From contig CAXXXO010000004.1 in NCBI GenBank assembly GCA_963674625.2, positions 1,116,001 to 1,180,000 of the forward strand: a stretch of DNA of 64,000 bases, in the 5' to 3' direction. A program made the translations under genes and the position numbers. Positions 25,708-33,875 of the stretch are shown here, in pieces. Below the pieces are notes generated by a model that saw nothing but the letters and a program-made list of their open reading frames with translations, made no database searches and was not told the origin of the DNA. This stretch comes from JALHFZ01 sp963674625. GTDB lineage: Bacteria > Synergistota > Synergistia > Synergistales > Aminobacteriaceae. The stretch's first letter is position 1, and every line of letters starts with the position of its first letter.

Positions 25708-27102
25708 CTACAGCTTTTCGGGTTCCAGGTGGGCGAGGAAGTGCTTCAGCCCCTTGACGGGGGGCTCGTAGGTGACCCTGAGGCCATAGTCGATGGATTC
25801 TCTCCGCTTGTACACATCGAGGATGGACTCTGCCACGTACTCCATGTGGCTGTTCGTGTAGGTGCGTCGGTTGACGGCGAGGCGGTAGAGCTCAAGCTTC
25901 GGGAAGGTGCGCTCTCCCGTCTTTTCGTCCACGTTCTCGAAGGCCAGGGCGCCGAGGCCGATCCCCCGGATGGCCCCCTCCCGGTAGATCTCCACGGAGA
26001 GGACGTCGGCAGGGTAGCTCCCCTGGGGGATCTGAGGCAGAAAGGCCTCGGCGTCGATGAAGACGGCGTGTCCTCCGATGGGGTGAATGCAGGGAACCCC
26101 GCCTTCCGACAGAAGTTCGCCGAGGTACCGCACCTGGGCGATGCGGTGGGTGAGGTGCTCTTCGTTCACCATCTCGCGGAGGCCCACCGCAAGCGCCTCG
26201 AGGTCGCGCCCGGCGAGGCCTCCGTAGGTGGCGAACCCCTCGAAGAGGATGACCCTCGGGGTTATTTTATAGTACATCTCCTCCGTCCGGCAGGCCACGA
26301 GGCCGCCGATGTTCACGAGCGGGTCTTTCTTTGCGGAGACGGTGATGGCGTCGGCGGTGTTCATGGTCTCTTTGAGGATCTCCGCCACGGAAAGATCGGC
26401 GAATTCCTTCTCCCGGTGCTTGATGAACCAGGCGTTCTCCGCCATCCGGGCCGCGTCGAGGAGGAGGGGAATGCCCTGCTTCTTTGCCACGGCAGAGACG
26501 TCCCGGAGGTTCTGAAGGCTCACGGGCTGTCCGCCGCCGGAGTTGTTGGTGATGGTGACCATGATGAAGGGGATGCGGTCTTTGCCGTATTTGGCTATGG
26601 CATCCTCGAGTTTTTTCAGGTCCACGTTTCCCTTGAAGGGGTGGAGGTTCTCCCGGTCGAAGGCCTCGTCGATGACGCAGTCCACGGAGGATGCGCCGCA
26701 GTTGAAGATATGCCCCCGGGTGGTGTCGAAGGGCATGTTGAAGGGGATGACGTCCCCCTCCTTCACGAGGGAGCCGAAGACCACGTTCTCCGCAGCCCGC
26801 CCCTGGTGGACGGGTATGGTGTAGTCGAAGCCGAGGACATCCTTTACGGCTTTCTTGAGGGCGTAATAGCTGTCCGCCCCCGCGTAGGCCTCGTCGCCCA
26901 TCATGATTGCGGCCCACTGCTGCTTGCTCATGGCCCCGGTGCCGGAATCGGTCAGAAGGTCGATATAGACGTCGGCCGATCTGAGGCCGAACATATTGAA
27001 GTGCCCCGCCTTCAGGGCCTTCTCCCGGTCCTCCGGCCCCGGAACGTGTACGGGCTCCACCATCTTGATGCGGAAAGGTTCGGGGGGTACTTTGCTCGCC
27101 AT
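25708..27102 (-). CDS. tnaA: Tryptophanase (tryptophan indole-lyase)
   Basis: PLP enzyme (464 aa) splitting tryptophan into indole, pyruvate and ammonia. The lysine loop SAKKD is at 256-260. Two positions separate it from tyrosine phenol-lyase: FDTTRGH (Asp126) has the Asp typical of tryptophanase where the phenol-lyase has Thr, and the position of the phenol-lyase-specific Arg (MERG context) is Leu in GIGLG. A good GGAGG site precedes the ATG. No tnaB permease or recognisable tnaC leader is adjacent. It supports amino acid fermentation. Confidence 0.85.
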   Translation of the reverse strand: MASKVPPEPFRIKMVEPVHVPGPEDREKALKAGHFNMFGLRSADVYIDLLTDSGTGAMSKQQWAAIMMGDEAYAGADSYYALKKAVKDVLGFDYTIPVHQGRAAENVVFGSLVKEGDVIPFNMPFDTTRGHIFNCGASSVDCVIDEAFDRENLHPFKGNVDLKKLEDAIAKYGKDRIPFIMVTITNNSGGGQPVSLQNLRDVSAVAKKQGIPLLLDAARMAENAWFIKHREKEFADLSVAEILKETMNTADAITVSAKKDPLVNIGGLVACRTEEMYYKITPRVILFEGFATYGGLAGRDLEALAVGLREMVNEEHLTHRIAQVRYLGELLSEGGVPCIHPIGGHAVFIDAEAFLPQIPQGSYPADVLSVEIYREGAIRGIGLGALAFENVDEKTGERTFPKLELYRLAVNRRTYTNSHMEYVAESILDVYKRRESIDYGLRVTYEPPVKGLKHFLAHLEPEKL

Positions 27103-27257
27103 TGTTTTCGCTCCTCCTTCAGTTGGGGAAATGTTTCAGTCTCTTCCATCATTTTATCCCATATTCCGCTTTCTGAGCGGAGTGCGTAAACTGCTCTGCC
27201 GAAGAGTTTTTTCCTGTGATAGAATTGAAAAACATTTCAGGAACCACGGAGGCGGCC

Positions 27258-28019
27258 ATGAGATTTGTTCTCTACAACATACGGTACGGAACGGGATCGG
27301 ACTGGGACTACCATCTTCCCTTCCCCTTTTCGGGATGCCTCCGCCGCACGGAGGACCGTTTCAGCCGTATATCGGACTATGTGACGAAACTGAACCCCGA
27401 TCTCGTGGGGCTTGTGGAGGCCGACTCGGGCTCGTACCGCAGCCGTGGGGTCTGCCAGGCCGACATGATGGCGTCCCGCATGGGCGGAGAATCGGTCTTC
27501 GCCTGCAAATACGACTCCGATTCCTTCGTCTCGAGGACGCCCCTGCTGAAATCCCAGGGGAATGCGGTGGTGTCGAGGCTTCCCATCGTCTCCGCCCAGG
27601 AATTTCACCTGAGCAGAGGGATGAAGAGGACCCTTCTCGAGGTGGAGTTCGACTCCTTTTCCCTCTTTCTGGCCCATCTTTCCCTGGGGTACGCCACCCG
27701 GCAGATCCAGATCGCCGAGATCACCCAGCAGATTCTCAGGTCGAAGAAGCCCGTACTCCTTGCGGGGGACGGCAACACCTACCGGGGTGAGAGCGAGCTC
27801 AGTGCCCTGCTGAAGGCGACGGGGCTGAAGAACGCAAATAAGGCCAACACTCCCACCTACCCCAGCAGAATTCCCTCCCTCGCCCTCGATTTTATTCTCC
27901 ACAGCCCGAAACTCGCCGTCAAGAGCTTCTCGGTTCCAAAAGTCCGCCTCTCCGACCATCTTCCCCTGGTGATAGACTTCTCCGTGGGCAAGGCGGGAAA
28001 GGGAAAGCCTCCCCGTTGA
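27258..28019 (+). CDS. Endonuclease/exonuclease/phosphatase family protein
   Basis: A 253-residue metal-dependent phosphoesterase-fold protein. It begins FVLYNIRYG (the EEP N-terminal Asn motif), has GLVEAD (metal-binding Glu), LLAGDGNTY in place of the usual GDFN, and ends with SDHLPLVIDF (catalytic His). The ATG at 27258 has GGAGG five bases upstream. It is followed, with a TTGA overlap, by a cardiolipin synthase gene, so the two are coupled. A role in phospholipid or nucleic acid turnover is possible but not shown. Confidence 0.82.
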   Translation: MRFVLYNIRYGTGSDWDYHLPFPFSGCLRRTEDRFSRISDYVTKLNPDLVGLVEADSGSYRSRGVCQADMMASRMGGESVFACKYDSDSFVSRTPLLKSQGNAVVSRLPIVSAQEFHLSRGMKRTLLEVEFDSFSLFLAHLSLGYATRQIQIAEITQQILRSKKPVLLAGDGNTYRGESELSALLKATGLKNANKANTPTYPSRIPSLALDFILHSPKLAVKSFSVPKVRLSDHLPLVIDFSVGKAGKGKPPR

Positions 28020-29461
28020 CCCTCGGCATCTTTTTTTACACCTTCTACGAAGTTTCATCGGTGGCCATCCGCCTCTTCATGCTCTGCTACGTTCCCCAGA
28101 GGCACAACCCCACCACGGCCATGTCGTGGCTGCTCGCCATCTACCTGTGGCCATGGATGGGCTTTCTGCTCTACGGGATCTTCGGGTCCACCACCCTGCC
28201 CAGGGAGCGGATTCTCCGCCACGAGTCCCTGCTGAAGCGCCTGAAGCCCGAGCGGAAGACCTTCCGCAGGACGGTCTCGGAAAACCCCTTCTGCCTGCCG
28301 GAGGAGCTCGCCCGGTTCGGCGCCCTGGCGGAAAAACTCGGGGACATGGTCATCACGTCGGGGAACGATCTTGCCCTCATCGACGACAGCGCACTGTTCA
28401 TTAAAATTCTCTGCGGGGAGATCGCGGAAGCGCGAAAGTCGGTCCATCTTCTTTTTTATATCTTCGCCCTCGACTCCCTGACCGAGCCCCTCTTCGAGGA
28501 ACTGGAAAAAGCCGCCCGGCGGGGGGTGGAGTGCCTCCTCCTCGTGGACGCCCTGGGGTCAAAGGTTTTTCTGAGGAAGGACACGGAGCGTCTTACAGCT
28601 GCGGGCGTTCGGGTCGTTCGGGCTCTCCCTCCGGGTCTGCTGCGGAGGACGGACACCACGGCCCGGTACGATCTGAGGAACCACCGGAAGATCGCCGTGA
28701 TCGACGGGGCCGTGGGGTATACGGGATCCCACAACATCATCGAGCCCTCCTACGGGGGGAAGGCGAAGGGCCGTCTCTGGCACGACCTCACCCTGCGGCT
28801 GACGGGTCCGGTGGTGGCGGAACTTCAGGGGGTCTTTCTCGAGGACTGGTATGTTGAGACGGGGGAGCTGCTTTCCCTTAAGCAGAGCTTCTCGAAGCCC
28901 GACTGTTCCGGCCTCGGAGTCGTGCAGGTTCTTCCGAGCGGCCCCTCCTATCCGCTTCAGAACTTTCAGCGCCTCGTGGTGGCGGCGCTCCACGGCAGCC
29001 GGGAGCAGGTCACCATCACCACGCCCTATCTCATCCCCGACGAGGAGCTTCTCCATGCCCTGGAGACGGCCGTCCTCGGCGGGGTGCGGATCCGCCTGGT
29101 CGTCCCCGAAAAGGGAGATCAGTTTCTCGTGGGCAGCGCGGCGAAAGCCTATTTCAGCGCTTTTCTGGCCATGGGGGTGGAGATCTGGCTCTACCAGGAG
29201 GGGATTCTCCACTCGAAGACCATGACCGTGGACGGCAATCTTGCCTTCCTCGGAACAAGCAACTTCGACATCCGCTCCTTCGCTCTCAACTTCGAGCTGA
29301 ACCTCATCCTCTACGGGGAGGATGAATCAGCCTCGATCCTCTCCGCCCAGGAAAAATACATCGCCCTCTCCCGAAGGCTCACGGCAGAGGAGTGGAGCCG
29401 GCTGGGGCTCCCCGTACAGGTGCTTCACGGCATCACGAAGCTCTTCAGCCCCCTGCTCTAG
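28016..29461 (+). CDS. cls: Cardiolipin synthase (phospholipase D family)
   Basis: Membrane enzyme (481 aa) joining phosphatidylglycerol molecules to cardiolipin. Two N-terminal hydrophobic segments precede two HKD motifs: HRKIAVID in the first half (with GYTGSHN) and HSKTMTVD in the second (with FLGTSNFD). The start is taken as the TTG that overlaps the previous stop codon, because it keeps the first membrane helix; the site lacks a strong ribosome-binding sequence and coupling may compensate. Its stop overlaps the stop of the convergent SRPBCC gene. Confidence 0.9.
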   Translation: MTLGIFFYTFYEVSSVAIRLFMLCYVPQRHNPTTAMSWLLAIYLWPWMGFLLYGIFGSTTLPRERILRHESLLKRLKPERKTFRRTVSENPFCLPEELARFGALAEKLGDMVITSGNDLALIDDSALFIKILCGEIAEARKSVHLLFYIFALDSLTEPLFEELEKAARRGVECLLLVDALGSKVFLRKDTERLTAAGVRVVRALPPGLLRRTDTTARYDLRNHRKIAVIDGAVGYTGSHNIIEPSYGGKAKGRLWHDLTLRLTGPVVAELQGVFLEDWYVETGELLSLKQSFSKPDCSGLGVVQVLPSGPSYPLQNFQRLVVAALHGSREQVTITTPYLIPDEELLHALETAVLGGVRIRLVVPEKGDQFLVGSAAKAYFSAFLAMGVEIWLYQEGILHSKTMTVDGNLAFLGTSNFDIRSFALNFELNLILYGEDESASILSAQEKYIALSRRLTAEEWSRLGLPVQVLHGITKLFSPLL

Positions 29462-29991
29462 GTTTTCTTCCCTTTGTTCCTCTCTTCTTCTCCGCAGGTG
29501 CACCTGTCTTCCGTGCTGCACCGGCAGGAGAGCTCCACGTCGTATTCCTCCAGGAAAATTTCGTCCAGGTTCTCGAGCCCAGTGCTGAAATGGGCCAGCA
29601 CGGCATCCGCGGTCTCATCCTCCGAACCTCCCTCGGCCACGTCGAAGACGGCCTCCCACTCGGCGAAGGTGTCGTCCGAGGAAGTGACGGGAGTGAGGGT
29701 GAGAGCGCTCATGAAGTTGACCACCTTCATCTTCGTCTCCACGAGAGAGCAGGAGAAGGAATAATCGGCGTCGGAGAGGGCGAGGAGCTTTTCCTTCATC
29801 CATTCACCCTTTTCGAGCTGAATTCGCCGGACGCAGCCTATGCAGGCCGTGCAGCCGGGGCCGCAGGAATCCTCGATCTCCGTGGCCAGCACGTGGGGGT
29901 GCCACTTGGGAAGAGAATTGAAATCCCGGACCATCTCCCATACCTTTTCAACCGGGGCGGAAATGATGGTGCTGTAGTAGACCTGGGGCAT
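29458..29991 (-). CDS. SRPBCC (polyketide cyclase-like) protein with Cys clusters
   Basis: A small lipid-binding-fold protein, 177 aa. The opening YYSTIISAPVEKVWEMVRDFNSLPKWHP is cut here to its marker parts APVEKVW and LPKWHP, both typical of START/SRPBCC proteins. It also has two Cys clusters that are not usual in the family: CGPGCTACIGC (about residues 43-53) and CRCSTEDRCTC near the C terminus, which could bind metal or form disulfides. Function unknown. It is convergent with cls, sharing bases of the stop codons. Confidence 0.7.
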   Translation of the reverse strand: MPQVYYSTIISAPVEKVWEMVRDFNSLPKWHPHVLATEIEDSCGPGCTACIGCVRRIQLEKGEWMKEKLLALSDADYSFSCSLVETKMKVVNFMSALTLTPVTSSDDTFAEWEAVFDVAEGGSEDETADAVLAHFSTGLENLDEIFLEEYDVELSCRCSTEDRCTCGEEERNKGKKT

Positions 29992-30207
29992 GCCGATCCC
30001 TCCTTCAGATAAAAAAAGTGCCTGAGCCTGAGAGCAGAGGCTTCCGGTAAATTATAGCGAGGGGGTGAATTTTTGGAAACGCCCTCTCCGGCAGGGCTGT
30101 TTATCCTGTGCCGTCTTTCGCCGGTTCAAGGGAATACCTCGGCTCCCGTCATAGACGGTGACGGGAAGCTTCCGCGAAGACAGCTGCCAGGGAAAAGTCT
30201 CTTGCGG

Positions 30208-30236
30208 TTGACGGAAGGAGACGGTTCTTCTACCAT
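30208..30236 (+). promoter_or_regulatory. Candidate promoter of the IlvD/Edd dehydratase gene
   Basis: -35 TTGACG (30208-30213), 17-base spacer, -10 TACCAT (30231-30236). It lies about 50 bases before the ATG. The -10 is imperfect. The rest of the 296-base gap from 29992 holds only a small CCCGTC / GACGGG hairpin and no supported gene. Confidence 0.5.
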
Positions 30237-30287
30237 TCTCTTCATATTATTCGAAAAAACTATAAAAATTTTCTACAGGAGGCAGTC

Positions 30288-31973
30288 ATGGAAAAAAAAT
30301 GGAGAAGCAGCGAGGTTTTTGATGGCAGGGAGAACGCCGGAGCCCGGGCGTTGTGGAAGTCCATGGGGTACGGGGACGATGATTTCCGGGGACGGCCCAT
30401 CATAGGCATCGCCAATTCGTGGAACACCCTCGTGCCGGGACATTTTAACCTGAATATGGTCAGCGAACAGGTGAAAAAGGGAATTCACCGTGCAGGCGGC
30501 GTGGCGGCGGAGTTCGGCGTCATCGCCTCCTGCGACGGGATCTGCGAGGGGTACCGGGGAATGCGCTACATTCTTCCCCAGCGGGAGGTCATCGCCGACT
30601 CCATCGAGCTCGTTGCAGAGGCCCATCATCTCGACGGCCTCGTCCTCCTCGCCTCCTGCGACAAGATCGTGCCGGGGATGCTCATGGCGGCAGCCAGGCT
30701 CGATCTCCCGGCCATCATGATCACCGGCGGTCCCATGCTCGGCGGTGTGGAGTTCGACGGACGGAAGGCCGACGAGACTTCCCTTCACGAGGCCCTGGGG
30801 ATGCTCACAGCCGGACGGATCACTCCGGAGGAGTTCGCCTCCCTCGAAAATCTCTGCGCCCCCACCTGCGGCTCGTGCTCCTTCTTCGGCACGGCGAATA
30901 CCATGTGCTGCCTCGCCGAAGTTCTCGGGATGACTCTGCCGGGAAGCGCCCTCGTGCCCGCGGTCCATTCCGCCCGGCTGCGCCTTGCCTGCGATACGGG
31001 AGAGGCTATCTGCCGGATGGCCCGGGAAGGGCTGACGGCCAGGAAAATCATTACTGCCGGCTCGATCGGGAATGCCGTCCGGGCGACCCACGCCATGAGC
31101 GGATCGACGAACGCGGTGATGCATCTGACGGCCATTGCCGCCGAGGCGGAGGCCGGGGTGGACGTGATGGAGCTCTTCACCCGCTTCGGGGCGGAGACGC
31201 CCCAGATCGTCAAGGTCAATCCCGCCTCGAAGTGGAACATGGAGGACTTCTGGATGGCCGGAGGGATCCCCCGGATGCTGGAGCGGATGCTTCCCCTGCT
31301 GAAAAAAGACGCCCTCACCTGCACGGGCCGAACCGTGGAGGAGAATGTCACATCCTTCCGCCATCCCTTCCCTGAAAATCCCGAGGTCATGAAGACCCTT
31401 GAGAATCCCTTCTCCCCACGGGGAGGGATTTCGGTGCTTCGGGGCAACCTGGCCCCCGAGACGGCGGTGACGAAGCCCGGAGCCATCGACCCTGCCCTCC
31501 ACGTTTTCACAGGTGAGGCCAGGGTCTTCGACAGCGAGGAAGAGGCGAACGAGGCCATCCTCGCCGGGAAGATCAAGGCGGGGGACGTGGTGGTCATCCG
31601 CTACGAAGGTCCCAAGGGGGGACCGGGGATGCGGGAGATGTACCGGGCCATGAAGTACCTCTACGGAATGGGCCTCGGCAAAAGCACCGCCCTCATTACC
31701 GACGGCCGCTTCTCGGGCACCAACAACGGGTGCTTCGTCGGGCACATCTCCCCCGAGGCGGCCGAGGGAGGCCCCCTGGCGATAGTGAAGGACGGCGACC
31801 GGATTACCATCGATGTGATCGAGGGAAAGCTCGAGCTTTCCGTCTCAGAGGATGAGATGAAGAACCGTTTTACCCGATGGAAGAAGCCCGCTCCGAAGGT
31901 GACGAAGGGGCATCTCGCCCTCTACTCGAAGCTCGCCTCGTCGGCGGCAAAGGGGGCCATCGTCCGGGCCTGA
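30288..31973 (+). CDS. IlvD/Edd family dehydratase
   Basis: Iron-sulfur dehydratase of 561 aa. It contains ASCDGICEGYRGMRY, LLASCDKIVPGMLM and APTCGSCSFFGTANTM, which carry the cluster-binding cysteines, and the C-terminal ITDGRFSGTNNG motif. This family includes dihydroxy-acid dehydratase (IlvD), phosphogluconate dehydratase and sugar-acid dehydratases. No other branched-chain amino acid gene is near, and a TRAP uptake system follows, so a sugar-acid or other hydroxy-acid substrate is as likely as the biosynthetic role. CAGGAGG precedes the ATG. Confidence 0.85.
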   Translation: MEKKWRSSEVFDGRENAGARALWKSMGYGDDDFRGRPIIGIANSWNTLVPGHFNLNMVSEQVKKGIHRAGGVAAEFGVIASCDGICEGYRGMRYILPQREVIADSIELVAEAHHLDGLVLLASCDKIVPGMLMAAARLDLPAIMITGGPMLGGVEFDGRKADETSLHEALGMLTAGRITPEEFASLENLCAPTCGSCSFFGTANTMCCLAEVLGMTLPGSALVPAVHSARLRLACDTGEAICRMAREGLTARKIITAGSIGNAVRATHAMSGSTNAVMHLTAIAAEAEAGVDVMELFTRFGAETPQIVKVNPASKWNMEDFWMAGGIPRMLERMLPLLKKDALTCTGRTVEENVTSFRHPFPENPEVMKTLENPFSPRGGISVLRGNLAPETAVTKPGAIDPALHVFTGEARVFDSEEEANEAILAGKIKAGDVVVIRYEGPKGGPGMREMYRAMKYLYGMGLGKSTALITDGRFSGTNNGCFVGHISPEAAEGGPLAIVKDGDRITIDVIEGKLELSVSEDEMKNRFTRWKKPAPKVTKGHLALYSKLASSAAKGAIVRA

Positions 31974-32050
31974 TAAAGGGGAGGACCATTTTTTCTCCCC
32001 CCTTCGGCAGCTTTTTCAGAAGTCAGGAAAATTGCGCTGTGGAAGAGAGC

Positions 32051-32101
32051 TGAATGAAGGAAACCCCGGAGAGAGCGGCCCCCCGGGGTTTCCTTCATTC
32101 A
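32051..32101. repeat. Long perfect inverted repeat after the dehydratase gene
   Basis: Arms 32051-32069 and 32083-32101 are perfect 19-base complements (TGAATGAAGGAAACCCCGG), with a 13-base loop. Neither side has a T run, so it is not a canonical terminator, although it sits where one would be expected (77 bases past the stop codon, before the TRAP promoter). Confidence 0.75.
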
Positions 32102-32146
32102 GGGGAGAGCGAAAAACCCTGCGTTAAGAAATTTATTTTACACCCC

Positions 32147-32174
32147 TTGCATTATAAAAACTTTAGTTTATAAT
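32147..32174 (+). promoter_or_regulatory. Promoter of the TRAP transporter operon
   Basis: -35 TTGCAT (32147-32152), 16-base spacer, perfect -10 TATAAT (32169-32174), in a short AT-rich stretch about 45 bases before the dctP start. Confidence 0.65.
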
Positions 32175-32219
32175 GTCTCAATAAGTTTACCAAGTTTTAA
32201 GGAAGAGGGAGTGACGGAA

Positions 32220-33251
32220 ATGAAAAAGGCATCGAAGGCACTGGGTATATTGATGATTCTTGGGATTTTTGCGGGTGGAGCCTGGGGGCAGGATTTCAAG
32301 CTGAAGCTGGCGAACGCAGGCCCCGCCGATCCGGCGGACCGGACGGTCATCGCGGTGGAGATCTTCAAAAACCACGTGGAGACGAAGACGGGCGGCACGG
32401 TGAAGGTGGAGGCCTTCCATGCGTCCCAGCTCGGCAGCGAGAAGGAAATCCTTGAGGGACTCAAGCTGGGGACCATCGAGCTCGGCGTCATCACCACAGG
32501 CCCCGTGCCCACTCTCTTCAAGCCCATCATGGTCTTCGACATCCCCTATCTTTTCCCGAGCCAGGTCATCGCATGGGACGTCCTCGACGGCCCCTTCGGG
32601 CACAAGCTCATGGAGGAGATGCGGAAGGTTACGGGGATCCGGACGCTGGCCATCAGCGAAAACGGCTACCGCCACTTCCTCACGAAGGACAAACAGGTCA
32701 AATCGGTAGCGGACATGAAGGGGCTGAAAATCCGTACCATGGAGAACCCGGCCCACATGAAGATGGTGGAGTCCTTCGGCGCTTCGCCCACCCCCGTGGC
32801 CTTCGGCGAGCTGTACATGGCCCTGCAGCAGGGCGTGGTGGACGGATGCGAGCTTCCCGTCACCCTCATCAACAACGGCAAATATTTCGAGGTGCAGAAG
32901 TACGTCATCCTCGACGGCCATCTCTATAACCCTATCATGCTCTTCGTCAACGACGGTGTCTGGGGAAAAATGTCCGAAGATCAGAAGACCGCCCTGTACG
33001 AGGGAGCTCAGCTCTTCAGCATCGCCCAGAGGGCTCTTTCCGAGCGGCAGGTGCAGACGGGACTGCTCAACGTGCAGGAAAAAGGGATGACCGTCTACGT
33101 TCCCACCGCCGCCCAGCTCAAGGAATTTCAGTCCGTCTCCCAGCCGGCGGTCCTCGAGTACGTCAAGGCCCAGGCGGGAGAGCAGTGGGTGAAGGAAGCC
33201 CTCGACGCCGTGGCCGCCTCAGAGGCGAAGATGGCGGAAATGCTCAAATAA
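32220..33251 (+). CDS. dctP: TRAP transporter substrate-binding protein (DctP family)
   Basis: Periplasmic solute receptor, 343 aa, feeding the DctQM membrane subunits. A signal peptide ends near GGAWGQ. The family-typical ASQLGSEKEILEGLKLGTIELG and the central GLKIRTMENPAHMKMVESFGASPTP block (with the ligand-binding Arg of RTMEN) are present. The ATG at 32220 begins MKKASK; a GTG three codons upstream is an alternative. TRAP receptors bind carboxylates; the upstream dehydratase suggests a sugar or hydroxy acid, which is inference. Confidence 0.92.
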   Translation: MKKASKALGILMILGIFAGGAWGQDFKLKLANAGPADPADRTVIAVEIFKNHVETKTGGTVKVEAFHASQLGSEKEILEGLKLGTIELGVITTGPVPTLFKPIMVFDIPYLFPSQVIAWDVLDGPFGHKLMEEMRKVTGIRTLAISENGYRHFLTKDKQVKSVADMKGLKIRTMENPAHMKMVESFGASPTPVAFGELYMALQQGVVDGCELPVTLINNGKYFEVQKYVILDGHLYNPIMLFVNDGVWGKMSEDQKTALYEGAQLFSIAQRALSERQVQTGLLNVQEKGMTVYVPTAAQLKEFQSVSQPAVLEYVKAQAGEQWVKEALDAVAASEAKMAEMLK

Positions 33252-33283
33252 CTTAAATCTAAAAAGCCGCAACGCCGATATTC

Positions 33284-33316
33284 TCGGGGAAGGGAAAGCT
33301 TCTTTCCCTTCCCCGA
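33284..33316 (+). promoter_or_regulatory. Intercistronic hairpin between dctP and dctQ
   Basis: A perfect 15-bp stem (33284-33298 with 33302-33316) and three-base loop. It has no T tract. Such hairpins after a binding-protein gene often protect its mRNA from 3' decay and raise its level over the membrane subunits. Confidence 0.7.
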
Positions 33317-33341
33317 ACCGCACTGAAGGAGAGGTGGAGAA

Positions 33342-33875
33342 GTGAAGTTCCTGAATATTTTTCTGACGCTCTGTGACCGGCTGGTCTTTGCCCTGGTGGC
33401 CCTTCTCATGGGGGGAATGGGGATCATCGCCTTTGCCGCCGTGTTCTTCCGGTTCGTCCTGGCGGACCCTCTCACCTGGTCGGAGGAGGCAGCTCGGTAC
33501 ATGATGGTCTGGGTCACTTTCCTCGGGGCGGGGTACGCCATGGGAAAGGGGCGGCACATCGGCGTCACCCTCTTCGTGGAGAAGCTCCCTGAGCGCATCC
33601 GGAAAAAGGTCATTCTCACGGCCGAGATCATCATCATGGTCTTTCTCGCCGCAGTGACGGTTCAGGGGGTCAACCTCATGATCAGCCTGCGGAGCCAGAC
33701 GTCTCCCGCCATGGACTTCCCCATGACGCTGCCCTACCTGGCCATACCGGTGGGTGCAGTCTACATGTTTCTTCATCTGCTTCGCATGGTGCTGACCCGG
33801 TCGTCCAGGGCTCTCTCCACGGCGGACATCGAGCTCGAGGCGGCCCTGAAGGCCGGAAAAGGGGCTGAGCAATGA
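33342..33875 (+). CDS. dctQ: TRAP transporter small permease (DctQ family)
   Basis: Four-helix inner-membrane subunit, 177 aa, with the family motif around LTWSEEAARYMMVWVTFLGAGYAM cut here to SEEAARY and GAGYAMGKGRHI. The GTG start follows a purine-rich AAGGAGAGGTGG. Its stop overlaps the dctM start (ATGA), as is usual in TRAP operons. Confidence 0.9.
   Translation: MKFLNIFLTLCDRLVFALVALLMGGMGIIAFAAVFFRFVLADPLTWSEEAARYMMVWVTFLGAGYAMGKGRHIGVTLFVEKLPERIRKKVILTAEIIIMVFLAAVTVQGVNLMISLRSQTSPAMDFPMTLPYLAIPVGAVYMFLHLLRMVLTRSSRALSTADIELEAALKAGKGAEQ

Noticed and set aside
25648..27189. Long open frame antisense to tryptophanase
   Set aside because: Same reason: it mirrors a clear enzyme gene, lacks a ribosome-binding site and gives no recognisable protein.
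29992..30287. Riboswitch or T-box leader before the dehydratase gene
   Set aside because: Only a small CCCGTC/GACGGG hairpin was found; neither a T-box sequence nor a conserved riboswitch core could be recognised.
30273..31745. Long open frame antisense to the IlvD/Edd dehydratase
   Set aside because: It lies wholly opposite a strongly conserved enzyme, has repetitive His/Gly/Arg-rich composition and no family motif; it follows from the high GC at third codon positions.
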